Part shown: positions 25,590-34,326 of the stretch, piece after piece
Numbering within the stretch: position 1 is the stretch's first letter
Layout: each line of letters starts with the position of its first letter
From: Arthrobacter sp. StoSoilB20
Lineage (GTDB): Bacteria > Actinomycetota > Actinomycetes > Actinomycetales > Micrococcaceae
Length of the DNA stretch: 64,000 nucleotides
Direction: 5' to 3'
Assembly: GCF_019977295.1 (NCBI RefSeq)
Contig: NZ_AP024651.1
Location: forward strand, 2,170,001 to 2,234,000
Notes under the pieces: generated by a model
What the model was told of the DNA's origin: nothing
The model's input: the letters and a program-made list of their open reading frames with translations, nothing else
Databases searched by the model: none
Translations under genes and position numbers: made by a program

Positions 25590-26627
25590 TTATGCGGGGA
25601 ATGGGACGCCGGTCCGCTCGGCGTAGGCGGCCAGCAGCTGCTCCTGCGCCTGGGAGTCGTGCACGAGCTGATTCACGCGCGTGTCGAGTTGCTGGTGGAA
25701 GAGGAACCCGCCGGTGACGCCGCTACCTGGCTCTACCCCTTCGGCGAGCCAGACCTGGGTCATGTAGCCGCCCCGCAGGCTGTCAGGGGTAGAGATGTTG
25801 CCGTTGTGGAAGCCCATCAGGGTGGGGATCCAGCCGGGTGCGACGGCATTGACCCGCCGTCCGGGCCATACGCGGGCCGCAGCGGTGGCGATCATCGCCA
25901 TGTGCAGCTTGCTGTCGCCGTAGCCGATACCGTCGCCAGAGCGCACCTCGTTGAGCTTCAGGCTGCCGCCGAGGTGCAGGTCGGAACTGAGGTAGATCAG
26001 CTGCTGCGGAGGGGGCACCAGCGCGGTGAGGAGGTACGGCGAGAGTGAGTTGGAGTTGAGCAGCTCGCGGTCGGGGAGCCCATATTCGCCGGCGTTTTGG
26101 ATGATCGCGTCGAAGTCGCCGAGGGCGTTGATCTGCTCTGCCAGCGCTTTCGTCTGGTCGAGGTCGAGAAGGTCGCCGATCACGACATCCTCAAGGCCCG
26201 GCAGGTCGCGGCGCGCGTCGGCGGCGCGCTGCTCGTTCCGGGCGTGCGCGACGACTGTGTGCCCGCGCTTCAAGAGATATGCGGACGCAAGCTGTCCGGC
26301 GCCGGCGGTGGACCCGGTAATGAGGACGCGCTTTTGCTGCCCGCCCTTGAGCGGCTGCACATTCTCGTCGATCCACACCAGCTCGTCGGCAACCTGCTGG
26401 GTGTTGTACTGGCCGATTCCGTACCGGTCGCCCTGAGCGCGTATCCCGTCGGCGGTGGTCTCAGCCGGGTTGGGCGCAGAGTTCGTGGGTGCGGCCGACG
26501 AGGAGTCCTGCGGTGGAGTGCTGGTGCAGCCTGCCAGAATCCCCGCGCCAAGCGCTGCTCCTGACAACAGGAAGACGCGTCTGGTCAGAGACCTCGTATC
26601 GAGCGTCACTCTAGTCATTTTCTTCAT
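25590..26627 (-). CDS. Tat-lipoprotein short-chain dehydrogenase
   Basis: 345 residues. The N-terminus has twin arginines (SLTRRVFLLSGAALGAGI) and a lipobox LAGC at about residue 34, followed by a Ser/Pro/Thr linker. The SDR domain then shows VLITGSTAGAGQLASAYLL (NADP loop), an LIYLSS serine and YGDSKLHM (Y-x-x-x-K). A nicotinamide-dependent enzyme placed outside the membrane is odd: it would need cofactor bound before Tat export, which Tat allows. Its start follows immediately on the stop of the cyclophilin-like gene, so both are in one operon. Substrate unknown. Confidence 0.8.
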   Translation of the reverse strand: MKKMTRVTLDTRSLTRRVFLLSGAALGAGILAGCTSTPPQDSSSAAPTNSAPNPAETTADGIRAQGDRYGIGQYNTQQVADELVWIDENVQPLKGGQQKRVLITGSTAGAGQLASAYLLKRGHTVVAHARNEQRAADARRDLPGLEDVVIGDLLDLDQTKALAEQINALGDFDAIIQNAGEYGLPDRELLNSNSLSPYLLTALVPPPQQLIYLSSDLHLGGSLKLNEVRSGDGIGYGDSKLHMAMIATAAARVWPGRRVNAVAPGWIPTLMGFHNGNISTPDSLRGGYMTQVWLAEGVEPGSGVTGGFLFHQQLDTRVNQLVHDSQAQEQLLAAYAERTGVPFPA

Positions 26628-26960
26628 TCAGCCTGCCACCGCGATGGTGACCTGCTGCCCGTCCCGCAACTTGATCTGGACGATGTCCTCGGTTTCGCCG
26701 ATCTTGGTCAAGTCGTTCGAGAAGGTGCTCCCCTCGGCGTTGTAGAAGAATCCGAGGTTGCCCCACGGCCTGTAGGAGAACGTGCCCGGGGACTCCGGTG
26801 CCCGAGATGAGGGTGTGGTTGAAGAAGTGGCGCTTCTGCTCGGCGACGCGGCCTCTGTGCGCGGAGGCCTTGGGCTCTCGCCTGAGGGCGGTGTGCTGCA
26901 TCTGGCAAGGAGCAGCGGCAACGTGAACGCGTTGTCGGCGGCAGTTCCGGGCAGTCGCAT
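26628..26960 (-). CDS. Cyclophilin-like fold protein with scrambled centre
   Basis: 110 residues from ATG 26960, which has an AAGGAATC ribosome site. The N-terminus (TAADNAFTLPLLLAR) and C-terminus (SYRPWGNLGFFYNAEGSTF, then NDLTKIGETEDIVQIKL) fit the small cyclophilin-like family of about 110-120 residues. The middle third (low-complexity Ser/Pro/Arg) is out of frame. Another frame reads AEQKRHFFNHTLISGTGVPG there, which fits the family better. Two compensating frameshifts, near 26885 and 26800, would explain this, so the product is probably misfolded. The stop touches the SDR start. Confidence 0.5.
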   Translation of the reverse strand: MRLPGTAADNAFTLPLLLARCSTPPSGESPRPPRTEAASPSRSATSSTTPSSRAPESPGTFSYRPWGNLGFFYNAEGSTFSNDLTKIGETEDIVQIKLRDGQQVTIAVAG

Positions 26961-27723
26961 CGTGGATTCCTTACAGATCGGTTGGAGCAGTACTCCGTCC
27001 ATAGAACACGGAGAACCCGCACAGAGGGAGTCCCTGCCGAGAGGGGTATCAGGAGGGACTCCCAACCCTGCGATCGCGCGGGCTCCGTGGCTGCGTAGTT
27101 CAGAAGAGGGAGCCACGAGGAGTCGTCAATCCCGGAGCCAAGCGTAGATGAACTGAGGGCAACATGACCCTCAACGACTCCCGTCAAAGATCCTGGATTC
27201 GGTTCGTTTTTGGCGTGGGGAGACCGGGCTGCCGATGCTTTGCCAGGCCAAAGGGGTGTTGACGTTGTGCACACATGAATCGACCGTTCACCGTCCCTTG
27301 TTTGGCCTACGTCCGAATTTCATTTGGGCGCCCCAATCGACATGACTGCGATCGGCAAGTGCACCATGTAATGCCATTCCCTCCAAGAGACTTCAGCAGC
27401 TGTGGTGGACCGTGTGCTTCGAATTTGGCCTAACCATCGTCATCGACGCGACACTACAAATGTGCAGAGGCGGTTTGGAAGAAGCTGACTACTCCCTCGG
27501 TGACTACGGAGCACGCCGACGCCGAGCAGTTTGCAGATATAGGCCTTTCGTGACGCTTTCTCACGTCAGGTCGGAGGGTGATCTGTCCTTGCCGCAGCCG
27601 ACTAGAAAGGACCAAGTGCGAACCGATACGTCTTGTTCTCATCAGATCTTGGGTCGCTATGTTGGGGGCTAAGAGCTGCTCAACGAACCCGCCGTCGTCG
27701 TGCGCTTCTGCCTCAGCCACGCG
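26961..27723. other. Gene-free stretch before the glycoside operon end
   Basis: About 760 bases. Frames on both strands are short or lack ribosome sites and family marks; for example, a minus frame at 27454-27720 has no recognisable domain. The part nearest 26961 should carry the promoter of the cyclophilin-like/SDR operon. I see no clear terminator for the glycoside operon that ends at 27724. Confidence 0.4.
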
Positions 27724-28725
27724 CTAGTCTTTGCTGCTGAAGGCGGCGTCGAAGCTGGTTTGTGAGGCGGGGAAGTCAAACTTTTTCAGGGCGGCGAGGG
27801 CTTCGGGGGCGCCGTGGAGGCGGTCCATGCCGGCGTCTTCCCACTCAACAGAGATGGGTCCGTCGTAGCCGATGGCGGTGAGGGCGCGGAAGGACGATTC
27901 CCAGGGCACGTCGCCGCGTCCGGCGGAGACGAAGTCCCAGCCGCGGCGGGGGTCGCCCCAGGGCAGGTGGGAGCCCATGACGGTGTTCCGGCCGGTGGGG
28001 CGGAGCTTGGTGTCTTTGCAGTCCACGTGGTAGATCCGGTCTTTGAAGTCCCAGATGAAGGAGACGGGGTCGATGCCTTGCCACATGAAGTGGGAGGGGT
28101 CCCAGTTCAGTCCGAACGCGGGCCGGTGGCCGATCGCTTCGAGGGTGCGGACGGTGGTCCAGTAGTCGTAGGCGATCTCACTGGGGTGGACTTCGTGGGC
28201 GAAGCGGACCCCGTTTTCGTCGAAGACGTCCAGGATGGGGTTCCAGCGGTCGGCGAAGTCCTGGTAGCCGGCCTCGATGACTTTTTCGGGGACGGGCGGG
28301 AACATGGCGACGTATTGCCAGATGGAGGAGCCGGTGAACCCGACTACGGTGTCCACGCCGAGTGCCTTGGCGAGGCGGGCGGTGTGTTTCATTTCTTCTG
28401 CGGCGCGTTGGCGGACGCCTTCGGGTTCCCCGTCGCCCCAGACACGGGAGCCGACGATGGCTTCGTGGCGGAAGTCGATGGGGTCATCGCAGACTGCTTG
28501 GCCTTTGAGGTGGTTGGAGATGGCCCAGACTTTGAGGTTGTACTTTTCCAGGATGGCGAGTTTGGAGTCGACGTAGCCGGGTTCGTCCCAGCGCCAGGCG
28601 TCCAGGTGGTCTCCGGAGACGGCGATTTCCAGGCCGTCGTAGCCCCAGCCCGAGGCGAGGCGGGCGACTTCCTCGAACGGGAGGTCGGCCCACTGGCCGG
28701 TGAACAAGGTGTACGGGCGGGGCAT
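27724..28725 (-). CDS. Sugar phosphate isomerase/epimerase (AP-endonuclease-2-like TIM barrel)
   Basis: 333 residues. The barrel strands and metal ligands are visible: GYDGLEIAVSGDHLD, VVGFTGSSIW, FAHEVHPSEIAYDY (His/Glu), FGLNWDPSHFMWQGIDPVSF (Asp/His), YHVDCKDTKL and ISVEWEDAGMD (Glu). These are the residues that bind the divalent metal in xylose-isomerase-like enzymes. In 3-keto-sugar pathways, proteins of this type act after a Gfo/Idh dehydrogenase as isomerases, hydratases or lyases. It is the last gene of the operon, one base after the Gfo/Idh stop. The exact reaction is inference. Confidence 0.87.
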   Translation of the reverse strand: MPRPYTLFTGQWADLPFEEVARLASGWGYDGLEIAVSGDHLDAWRWDEPGYVDSKLAILEKYNLKVWAISNHLKGQAVCDDPIDFRHEAIVGSRVWGDGEPEGVRQRAAEEMKHTARLAKALGVDTVVGFTGSSIWQYVAMFPPVPEKVIEAGYQDFADRWNPILDVFDENGVRFAHEVHPSEIAYDYWTTVRTLEAIGHRPAFGLNWDPSHFMWQGIDPVSFIWDFKDRIYHVDCKDTKLRPTGRNTVMGSHLPWGDPRRGWDFVSAGRGDVPWESSFRALTAIGYDGPISVEWEDAGMDRLHGAPEALAALKKFDFPASQTSFDAAFSSKD

Positions 28726-28726
28726 G

Positions 28727-29935
28727 TCAGGCTCCTTCAGCGATGAGTGAGTTGTGTTCTACGGCGGTGATGGTGCTCTTGTTCTTTGCTGAGGTTTCCA
28801 CAGCGTCGAGGACGCGTTGGACTTGCAGCCCGTCTTCGAACGACGGCGACGGCGACTCACCGGCGGCGATCGCGGTGAGGAAGTCGCGGATCTGGTGTGT
28901 GAAGGTGTGTTCCCAGCCAATGATGTGGCCCTGCGGCCACCAGGCTTCGAGGTACGGGTGCTCTGGTTCGTTGACCAGGATCCTCCGGAACCCCTGCTCC
29001 CGGACAGGTGCAGTGGCGTCCAGGAACTGGAGTTCGTTCAGGTTCTCCAGATCAAACATCAGGGAGCCGGCGGTGCCGTAGACCTCGATCTTCAGACTGT
29101 TCTTTTGGCCGGTCGCGACCCGGGACGCCTCAACGGAAGCGCCCAGGTCCCCGGTAAGCCAGAAGGTTGCCCACACCGCGTCGTCGACCGTGACGGCTTC
29201 GGGTCCGCCTGGTCCGGGACGCTCGGTTACGAAGGTCTTCAGCATCCCCGACGCTTCCAGCGCGGTTTGCCCCGTCAGGTACTGGATCTGGTCAATCGCG
29301 TGCGAGGCGATGTCACCCAATGCCCCGGAACCAGCCGTTTCCCTCCGCAGCCGCCAACTCATCGGGGATTCAGCATCGCTGAGCCAGTCCTGCAAGTACG
29401 CGGCCCGAACATGCCGGATAGTCCCTAGCCGGCCTTCGGCGATCAGTTCACGGGCCAGGGCCAGGGCAGGGACGCGGCGGTAGTTGAAGCCGATCATCGA
29501 CTGCACGCCGCGGGCGCGCGCCTCGGCAGCAGCCGCTGTCATCAACTCCGCTTCGGCTAACGTGTTCGCCAGTGGCTTCTCCACGAGCACGTGCTTGCCC
29601 GCCTCGAGGGCGGCAATGGCGATTTCGGCGTGCATCCAGCCTGGGGCGCAGACATCGATGATGTGGATGTCGTCCCGCTCGATCACGGAACGCCAGTCCG
29701 TGGCGGACTCGGCCCAGCCGTACTTGGCAGCCGCCTCGGCCACAGCGGAGGCGTCGCGTCCCACGAGCACTTTCTGCTCGAAGGCCGGGACATTGAAGAA
29801 ACTGGCCACGTTCCGCCACGCATTTGAATGGGCCTTGCCCATGAAGGCGTATCCGATTGCGGCCACCCCTAACGGAACGGATTTCGGGTGGGTGGTCGGG
29901 GAAGGCGTCTGGTCAGACCGGGCGGGGGTTGTCAT
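28727..29935 (-). CDS. Gfo/Idh/MocA oxidoreductase (sugar or glycoside dehydrogenase)
   Basis: 402 residues. The N-terminal Rossmann domain starts LGVAAIGYAFMGKAHSNAWR; the FMGKAHS helix is typical of the subgroup that includes levoglucosan dehydrogenase. HVLVEKPLANTLAEAE holds the conserved EKP lysine. The C-terminal domain shows MIGFNYRRVPALALA, YLQDWLSDAESPMSWRL and GDIASHAIDQIQYL with the likely catalytic D/H pair. Such enzymes oxidise a sugar hydroxyl, often C3, with NAD+. It is adjacent to the TIM-barrel gene and likely feeds it. It is distinct from the second Gfo/Idh gene at 37479-38564. Confidence 0.9.
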   Translation of the reverse strand: MTTPARSDQTPSPTTHPKSVPLGVAAIGYAFMGKAHSNAWRNVASFFNVPAFEQKVLVGRDASAVAEAAAKYGWAESATDWRSVIERDDIHIIDVCAPGWMHAEIAIAALEAGKHVLVEKPLANTLAEAELMTAAAAEARARGVQSMIGFNYRRVPALALARELIAEGRLGTIRHVRAAYLQDWLSDAESPMSWRLRRETAGSGALGDIASHAIDQIQYLTGQTALEASGMLKTFVTERPGPGGPEAVTVDDAVWATFWLTGDLGASVEASRVATGQKNSLKIEVYGTAGSLMFDLENLNELQFLDATAPVREQGFRRILVNEPEHPYLEAWWPQGHIIGWEHTFTHQIRDFLTAIAAGESPSPSFEDGLQVQRVLDAVETSAKNKSTITAVEHNSLIAEGA

Positions 29936-29956
29936 GGTGTGTTTCCTTGCTGAATC

Positions 29957-30781
29957 TTAGAAGGTGTCTGTTGCCGGGGCCCAATGCGACAGGATTGCCT
30001 GATGATTGGACGCAGCTTCGCCAGCGGCTCCGATGATGCCCGCTTCGTTGCGAAGAACTGCCGGCACGATGGGCACGCGTAGCTTGATATGGGGCAAGTA
30101 GTCGTGTGCCCGCTCGGAAATGCCGCCTCCTACGATGACGAGTTCAGGGGAGAACAAGAACTCGATGTGGGAAAGGTAGCGTTGCAGCAGAAGACTGTAT
30201 TCGTTCCACGACAATCCGGCTCTTTCACGGGCAGCGGCCGAGGCCTTGCTTTCGGCGTTGTGGCCATCGATCTCAAGGTGACCCAATTCCGTGTTGGGAA
30301 CCAGTCTTCCGTCGGAGATAAATGCTGAGCCAATTCCAGTGCCTAAAGTGATCACGAGGACGGTACCGGCGACTCCAGCCCCAGCGCCGTAGCGTGCTTC
30401 TGCAAGCCCGGCAGCGTCGGCATCATTGATGACTTCGACGGGTAGACCCAGACGGGCCGATAGCAGGGCTTCAATATTGGTGTTCAGCCAACTCTTGTCT
30501 ACGTTGGCAGCGGAGCGAACCACGCCGCGCTGGATGATGCCCGGAAAGGTTACGCCCATGGGGGTGCCGGGTTCAGGGGCTTCAGGGCGGGCAGAGAGCT
30601 CGTCGGCGACCCTGGAGACTGATTCGGCGATGGCTTGGGGCGTGGCTGGCTGCGGTGTGGGTACACGGAATGGTTCACCAAGGAGCCTGCCGTCTTGCAC
30701 ATTGACTATGCCGCCCTTGATAGCGGTGCCTCCAATGTCAATACCGATCAGTGGCTTGTGCTGGTATGAGTTCTCGTCCAT
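29957..30781 (-). CDS. ppgK: Polyphosphate glucokinase (ROK family)
   Basis: 274 residues. IGIDIGGTAIKGGIV is the phosphate-binding loop; VITLGTGIGSAFISDGRLVP and the hallmark ELGHLEIDGHNAE identify the actinobacterial polyphosphate/ATP glucokinase rather than a ROK repressor (no helix-turn-helix). It phosphorylates glucose to glucose 6-phosphate using polyphosphate or ATP. In this operon it would capture the glucose released by glycoside cleavage, showing that glucose is an end product. A chromosomal glycolytic copy probably exists elsewhere; this would be an extra, substrate-induced one. Confidence 0.88.
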   Translation of the reverse strand: MDENSYQHKPLIGIDIGGTAIKGGIVNVQDGRLLGEPFRVPTPQPATPQAIAESVSRVADELSARPEAPEPGTPMGVTFPGIIQRGVVRSAANVDKSWLNTNIEALLSARLGLPVEVINDADAAGLAEARYGAGAGVAGTVLVITLGTGIGSAFISDGRLVPNTELGHLEIDGHNAESKASAAARERAGLSWNEYSLLLQRYLSHIEFLFSPELVIVGGGISERAHDYLPHIKLRVPIVPAVLRNEAGIIGAAGEAASNHQAILSHWAPATDTF

Positions 30782-30859
30782 ATGACTTCCGTTCGACGCA
30801 GGAGCAAGGAGGCAGGGTAGGCGAACGTGAGCGCCGTGCTTGATATCGTTCTGGTTGCT

Positions 30860-31138
30860 TCAGTGGCGCTTTTCATGGATGGTGCCGCAAGGCACGCTCG
30901 GATCGACTTGGATTATGTACAAGTCGAGGGCTTGTTGGGTGACCAGGATTCCGTGTCTCCGTTCGAATGCTAGCGGCATCAGGCGGTCGACGGCTTTACT
31001 GATCTTCTGGTCCCGGCTGTGTGCGTTGTCATCTGTCGCGACCTGAACGGACAGCGAAACCGGTGGTTGGCCGGTCGATTCGTTGAGTTGAGGGAGGTCG
31101 GCTCCATTCATGGGCGGCCGATCGGTGTCGTGGGACAT
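30860..31138 (-). CDS. Small conserved hypothetical protein
   Basis: 92 residues from ATG 31138, which has a strong AGGAGGG ribosome site. An alternative ATG at 31201 overlaps the esterase stop as ATGA. The N-terminal half is polar and probably disordered. The C-terminal half, KISKAVDRLMPLAFERRHGI, then LVTQQALDLYIIQVDPSVPC, looks like a compact helix-plus-strands domain that I associate with small actinobacterial proteins of unknown function. No catalytic motif. Its place in the operon suggests an accessory role, but nothing shows what. Confidence 0.6.
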   Translation of the reverse strand: MSHDTDRPPMNGADLPQLNESTGQPPVSLSVQVATDDNAHSRDQKISKAVDRLMPLAFERRHGILVTQQALDLYIIQVDPSVPCGTIHEKRH

Positions 31139-31197
31139 GAGCCCTCCTGGGCTGTTGAATGAACGGGCAGAAGAAGTGTGAGGGCTGACGGGGCGGT

Positions 31198-32118
31198 TCA
31201 TCGGACTGATGCTTCTGTCTGCGACAGCGAGCTATCGGTGGGCTGGCTGTAGGCCCACGGCGAGGTGAGCCACTCGATCATGCGTTGGACGCTGCGTTGG
31301 GCACCGACGGTCGTGGGTTCGTTCAGGTGTCCGTGGTCGGTTCCGTGTTCTCTGACGGTTAGCAGGTCGACGCCCGCGCCGGCGAGTTCGGCGGCAAACG
31401 CGTCGCCGGAGGAGCGAATGGTATCGACGTCCGAATTGAGCACGAACGTCGGTGGAAAACCGGTTAGATCATGTCCGCCAGGGAACGCATACGGGTCGGC
31501 TAATTGTTGAGGGTTTCCATTTACGTAATTGAGAGTCAGGCCTTCGACGCCTTGCGGCGTGAGAGGTATGCCGGTGCCCGGCGTAGTTGCGGCGAGCTTG
31601 ATCTGCAGCTCGGTGCTGAACTTCGGCAAGGCTGGGTGCAGGAGGGGGTAGGCAAGAAGCAGCCTGGAGGGCATGGCGAGGCCCTGATCGCGTAGGCGCA
31701 GAGTCAATCCTGCGGTGAGTGTTCCCCCAGCGCTTGCTCCGCCAAGCGCCCAACCCGCGGGACTCTGCAAATGAAGTTCTGTGTTCGCCCAATCCAGGAC
31801 GGCCTCGATTTCGTCGATCGCTACGGGGTAGTAGGCGTCACCGGTGCCTGGTTCGACGTCGAGGTCCAGAGCCCACTGAGGCACCGGGGCGAGTCGGTAG
31901 TCAACAGCGACGACAGAAATCCCGGCCTCGGCCAGAGTTGTGGCTACCCAATCGCTCTCGGCCATATCGAGATCGCCGTAGATAAACGCTCCGCCGTGAC
32001 ACCACACCAGGCCGAGCGGCTCGGGGCGCGGTCCGGCCGGGTTATAGAGGCGGACAGGGATTTCCCCGTAAGGCCCTTGGAGCCGCCGGTTTTCGGCGTG
32101 GACAGCGTTTTCTGTCAT
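31198..32118 (-). CDS. HSL-type alpha/beta hydrolase (acetyl/aryl esterase)
   Basis: 306 residues. The hormone-sensitive-lipase family oxyanion motif LVWCHGGAFIYGD and the nucleophile elbow GGASAGGTLTAG (Ser) are clear. The acid FVLNSDVDTIRSSG and His in EHGTDHGHLNE complete the triad. Cytoplasmic, without signal. In a glycoside operon it probably removes acyl groups such as acetyl, malonyl or coumaroyl from imported plant glycosides before the sugar is attacked; this is inference from context. Confidence 0.87.
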   Translation of the reverse strand: MTENAVHAENRRLQGPYGEIPVRLYNPAGPRPEPLGLVWCHGGAFIYGDLDMAESDWVATTLAEAGISVVAVDYRLAPVPQWALDLDVEPGTGDAYYPVAIDEIEAVLDWANTELHLQSPAGWALGGASAGGTLTAGLTLRLRDQGLAMPSRLLLAYPLLHPALPKFSTELQIKLAATTPGTGIPLTPQGVEGLTLNYVNGNPQQLADPYAFPGGHDLTGFPPTFVLNSDVDTIRSSGDAFAAELAGAGVDLLTVREHGTDHGHLNEPTTVGAQRSVQRMIEWLTSPWAYSQPTDSSLSQTEASVR

Positions 32119-32283
32119 GATCTATTCCTTTTCGAGGCATCTGGGTGGTTTTTCGGGCAGACACTCAAGAGGGTGCTGGAACTCTGAATGCCGGGACTTG
32201 AGCAGGGGCAAGAACACATCCGAAACAGCGGTTTTGTCTCCAAGGCCACTCTCTGTTTTGAGGGCGTTGATCCGCGGACGTCT

Positions 32284-32520
32284 CTAAGCTGCGTGGCGGA
32301 CAAAGGTTCCCGGCAGATTTTCGATGATGCGCCTGCTCAAGACTCCGTCGTGCATCAACCACAACATCGATCCATCAGTGGCAACGTCATCGACTCGGCC
32401 ATGGTCTATCAGGCTCCCGTTTCTGAAGATTTCGACGTCTTGACTCTTAAGCGCTGTCCAGTCGTCAATGGGTTGCCAGGGGGCTGTCACGTAGGACTTT
32501 CCTGGCAGGAAATCAGGCAA
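32284..32520 (-). CDS. Small conserved hypothetical protein (TTG start)
   Basis: 78 residues. Translation appears to begin at TTG 32520, with AAGGA seven bases upstream; no ATG lies near the domain start. DDWTALKSQDVEIFRNGSLI, then DHGRVDDVATDGSMLWLM and RRIIENLPGTFVRH, suggest a small beta-rich domain. I associate similar W..LKG...EI..DG...G.VD.VT.DGS.LWL proteins with Micrococcales, function unknown. It lies between the isomerase and esterase genes, with wider spacers than elsewhere in the operon (137 and 165 bases). Confidence 0.55.
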   Translation of the reverse strand: MPDFLPGKSYVTAPWQPIDDWTALKSQDVEIFRNGSLIDHGRVDDVATDGSMLWLMHDGVLSRRIIENLPGTFVRHAA

Positions 32521-32657
32521 TGTAGGTCCTTACCTTTAGTGACAGCCGCCCATCCATGCCGTCTGCTTGACCGGGGTGGATCGGCTCCTATGTGCCCATG
32601 AACTGAGCATTCCTCCGCCCTCGTGCCCGGCGGAGCTCCGAGTAGACGTGTTGCCCG

Positions 32658-33398
32658 CTATTGGCCGAGATCGATGTCGGAAAGAAATGTCAAGGACCTG
32701 CTGATGCCCTCGAAGAGGTCCCCGGTGTAGTCGTCAAATTCGACTACACCTGTTTCCAGGTGCTCTGCTGCCCGGAGGATGTCAGTCACACGCATTGCCC
32801 CGTCGCCGGCAGGCAGCTGGGCCGAAGTATCGGTGGTGATTGGCCCATCCTTGATGTGGATGAGCCTCACTCGGTTGCCGAGCCGGGTCAGCAGATCCAC
32901 GACGTTTTGCCCGCCCACGGCCGCCCAGTACGTGTCGATTTCCAGGACAACTTCCGGATCCAACAAGCTGGAGAAGTACTCAAGGGCCGTGTCGCCGTCG
33001 ATGGTGCTCTCCAGTTCCCAGGCATGGTTGTGGTAACCAACGCGGATGCCGTAATCGGCCCCCTTCCGGGCCGCGGCATTAAGTTTCTCCGCTGTAGCTT
33101 GAATCGTTTCCCGGTCCTGCCAGTGTTCGGGCGGCAGGAACGGATCGATAACTGTCGTGATGCCCAGTTCTTTTGCTGCTGCAAAGATCTCATCCTGGTC
33201 CTGGCTTAAGAGCGGAGCGTGTCCGGAAGGAGCCGCAATTCCGTTCTCCTTCAGCGCGGCACCGAGTTCCTTGACGGTGGCGACGAAGTTGTACGGTTCC
33301 ACTTTCGTGTAGCCGATAGCGGCGACTTTCCTGATGGTGCCTGGCAGGTCTTCCTGAAGGGAATTACGCAGCGTGTATAGCTGGAGGGAGTAGGACAT
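32658..33398 (-). CDS. Sugar phosphate isomerase/epimerase (TIM barrel)
   Basis: 246 residues from ATG 33398 (MSYSLQLYTLRNSLQEDLPG), which has an AAAGGAAAAC ribosome site; the longer frame is rejected. Barrel marks: GYTKVEPYNFVAT, VGYHNHAWELES (His), VVLEIDTYWAAVGGQNVVDL (Asp), VRLIHIKDGP and VVEFDDYTGD. It is a shorter subgroup than the 333-residue protein at 27724, so the operon has two different barrels and may run two successive steps on an oxidised glycoside (for example, elimination and rehydration). It follows the ABC permeases. Confidence 0.85.
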   Translation of the reverse strand: MSYSLQLYTLRNSLQEDLPGTIRKVAAIGYTKVEPYNFVATVKELGAALKENGIAAPSGHAPLLSQDQDEIFAAAKELGITTVIDPFLPPEHWQDRETIQATAEKLNAAARKGADYGIRVGYHNHAWELESTIDGDTALEYFSSLLDPEVVLEIDTYWAAVGGQNVVDLLTRLGNRVRLIHIKDGPITTDTSAQLPAGDGAMRVTDILRAAEHLETGVVEFDDYTGDLFEGISRSLTFLSDIDLGQ

Positions 33399-33441
33399 GT
33401 TTTCCTTTGACGTCTTGAGGCTTCGAACCTTGTGGTGTGTG

Positions 33442-34326
33442 TTAGCGTCCAGCAAGGGATCCGCCGATGCCGCCGACGCTGAAGTACTTGTTCAAGGTGG
33501 CGAAGAGGATGATGGGCGGGACCATCATCACGACGGCGAGGGCCATGACTGAACTCCAGTCGGTGAGGTTCTGTTGGAAGAATGACTGGACGCCCAAGGG
33601 CAGAGTAATGATCTCGGTTGATCGAAGGAACACGATGGCTACGAGGTAGTCGTTCCATGCGAGCAGGAACGCGAAAATCGCTGTGGAGAGCACTCCCGGC
33701 AGGGAGTTGCGCAGTACGACCTTGGTAAAGGACCCGAAGACCGAACACCCGTCGATCCATGCTGCTTCCTCCAGGCTCATGGGAATGGAGTCGAAGTAGG
33801 CGGCCATCATCCAAGTTGCCACGGTCATCGTGGACCCGACATAGATGATGGTCAGGCCCAGAAGGTTGTCCACCAGGCCCATCCCGGCGAAGAGGATGAA
33901 CAGCGGTACTACTGAGGTGATGATGGGCAGGGACTGCATCACAAACAGGAGCAGTGAGTAGCCGGAGACTGCTTTGCTCCTGCCGCGGGAGAGGACGTAG
34001 CCGGCCGGTGCTGCCACGGCTACAGATACGACAACCGTCGCCAACGTCGTGATCAGGCTGTTCTGCAGCCAAGTGGTGGCAAGGGTTTCGGAGAAGATGT
34101 AGCCGAAGTTTTCCAAGGTAAAACCTGTGGCGGTACCTGTAGGACCTGGTGTCAACGAGAGAACTATCGTCACCATGATAGGAACGAGAACGATGGCGGT
34201 GAGGATGAGAACCAGGACGAATCTCCACCAGCGACCCCGAGTCCCGGCTTCAGGAAGTACCGGGGGTTTGCTTGTGGTTCCGGTGGCCTGGCCAGTTTCG
34301 GCGGGTGTATGCAGTACTGCATTCAT
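33442..34326 (-). CDS. Carbohydrate ABC transporter permease (MalG-like)
   Basis: 294 residues. About six hydrophobic segments and the cytoplasmic EAA loop LEEAAWIDGCSVFGSFTKVV, typical of CUT1 sugar importers. It forms a heterodimeric channel with the product of the gene directly upstream; start and stop abut. No ATPase gene is present in the operon, so a shared MsiK-like ATPase must energise it, as is usual in actinobacteria. Confidence 0.9.
   Translation of the reverse strand: MNAVLHTPAETGQATGTTSKPPVLPEAGTRGRWWRFVLVLILTAIVLVPIMVTIVLSLTPGPTGTATGFTLENFGYIFSETLATTWLQNSLITTLATVVVSVAVAAPAGYVLSRGRSKAVSGYSLLLFVMQSLPIITSVVPLFILFAGMGLVDNLLGLTIIYVGSTMTVATWMMAAYFDSIPMSLEEAAWIDGCSVFGSFTKVVLRNSLPGVLSTAIFAFLLAWNDYLVAIVFLRSTEIITLPLGVQSFFQQNLTDWSSVMALAVVMMVPPIILFATLNKYFSVGGIGGSLAGR

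Noticed and set aside
27454..27720. An 88-codon minus-strand frame
   Set aside because: No ribosome site, no recognisable domain, low-complexity composition; more likely spacer.
27814..28746. A 310-codon open frame on the plus strand
   Set aside because: It is the antisense shadow of the TIM-barrel isomerase gene; composition is Gly/Val/Asp-rich without any domain, and there is no ribosome site.
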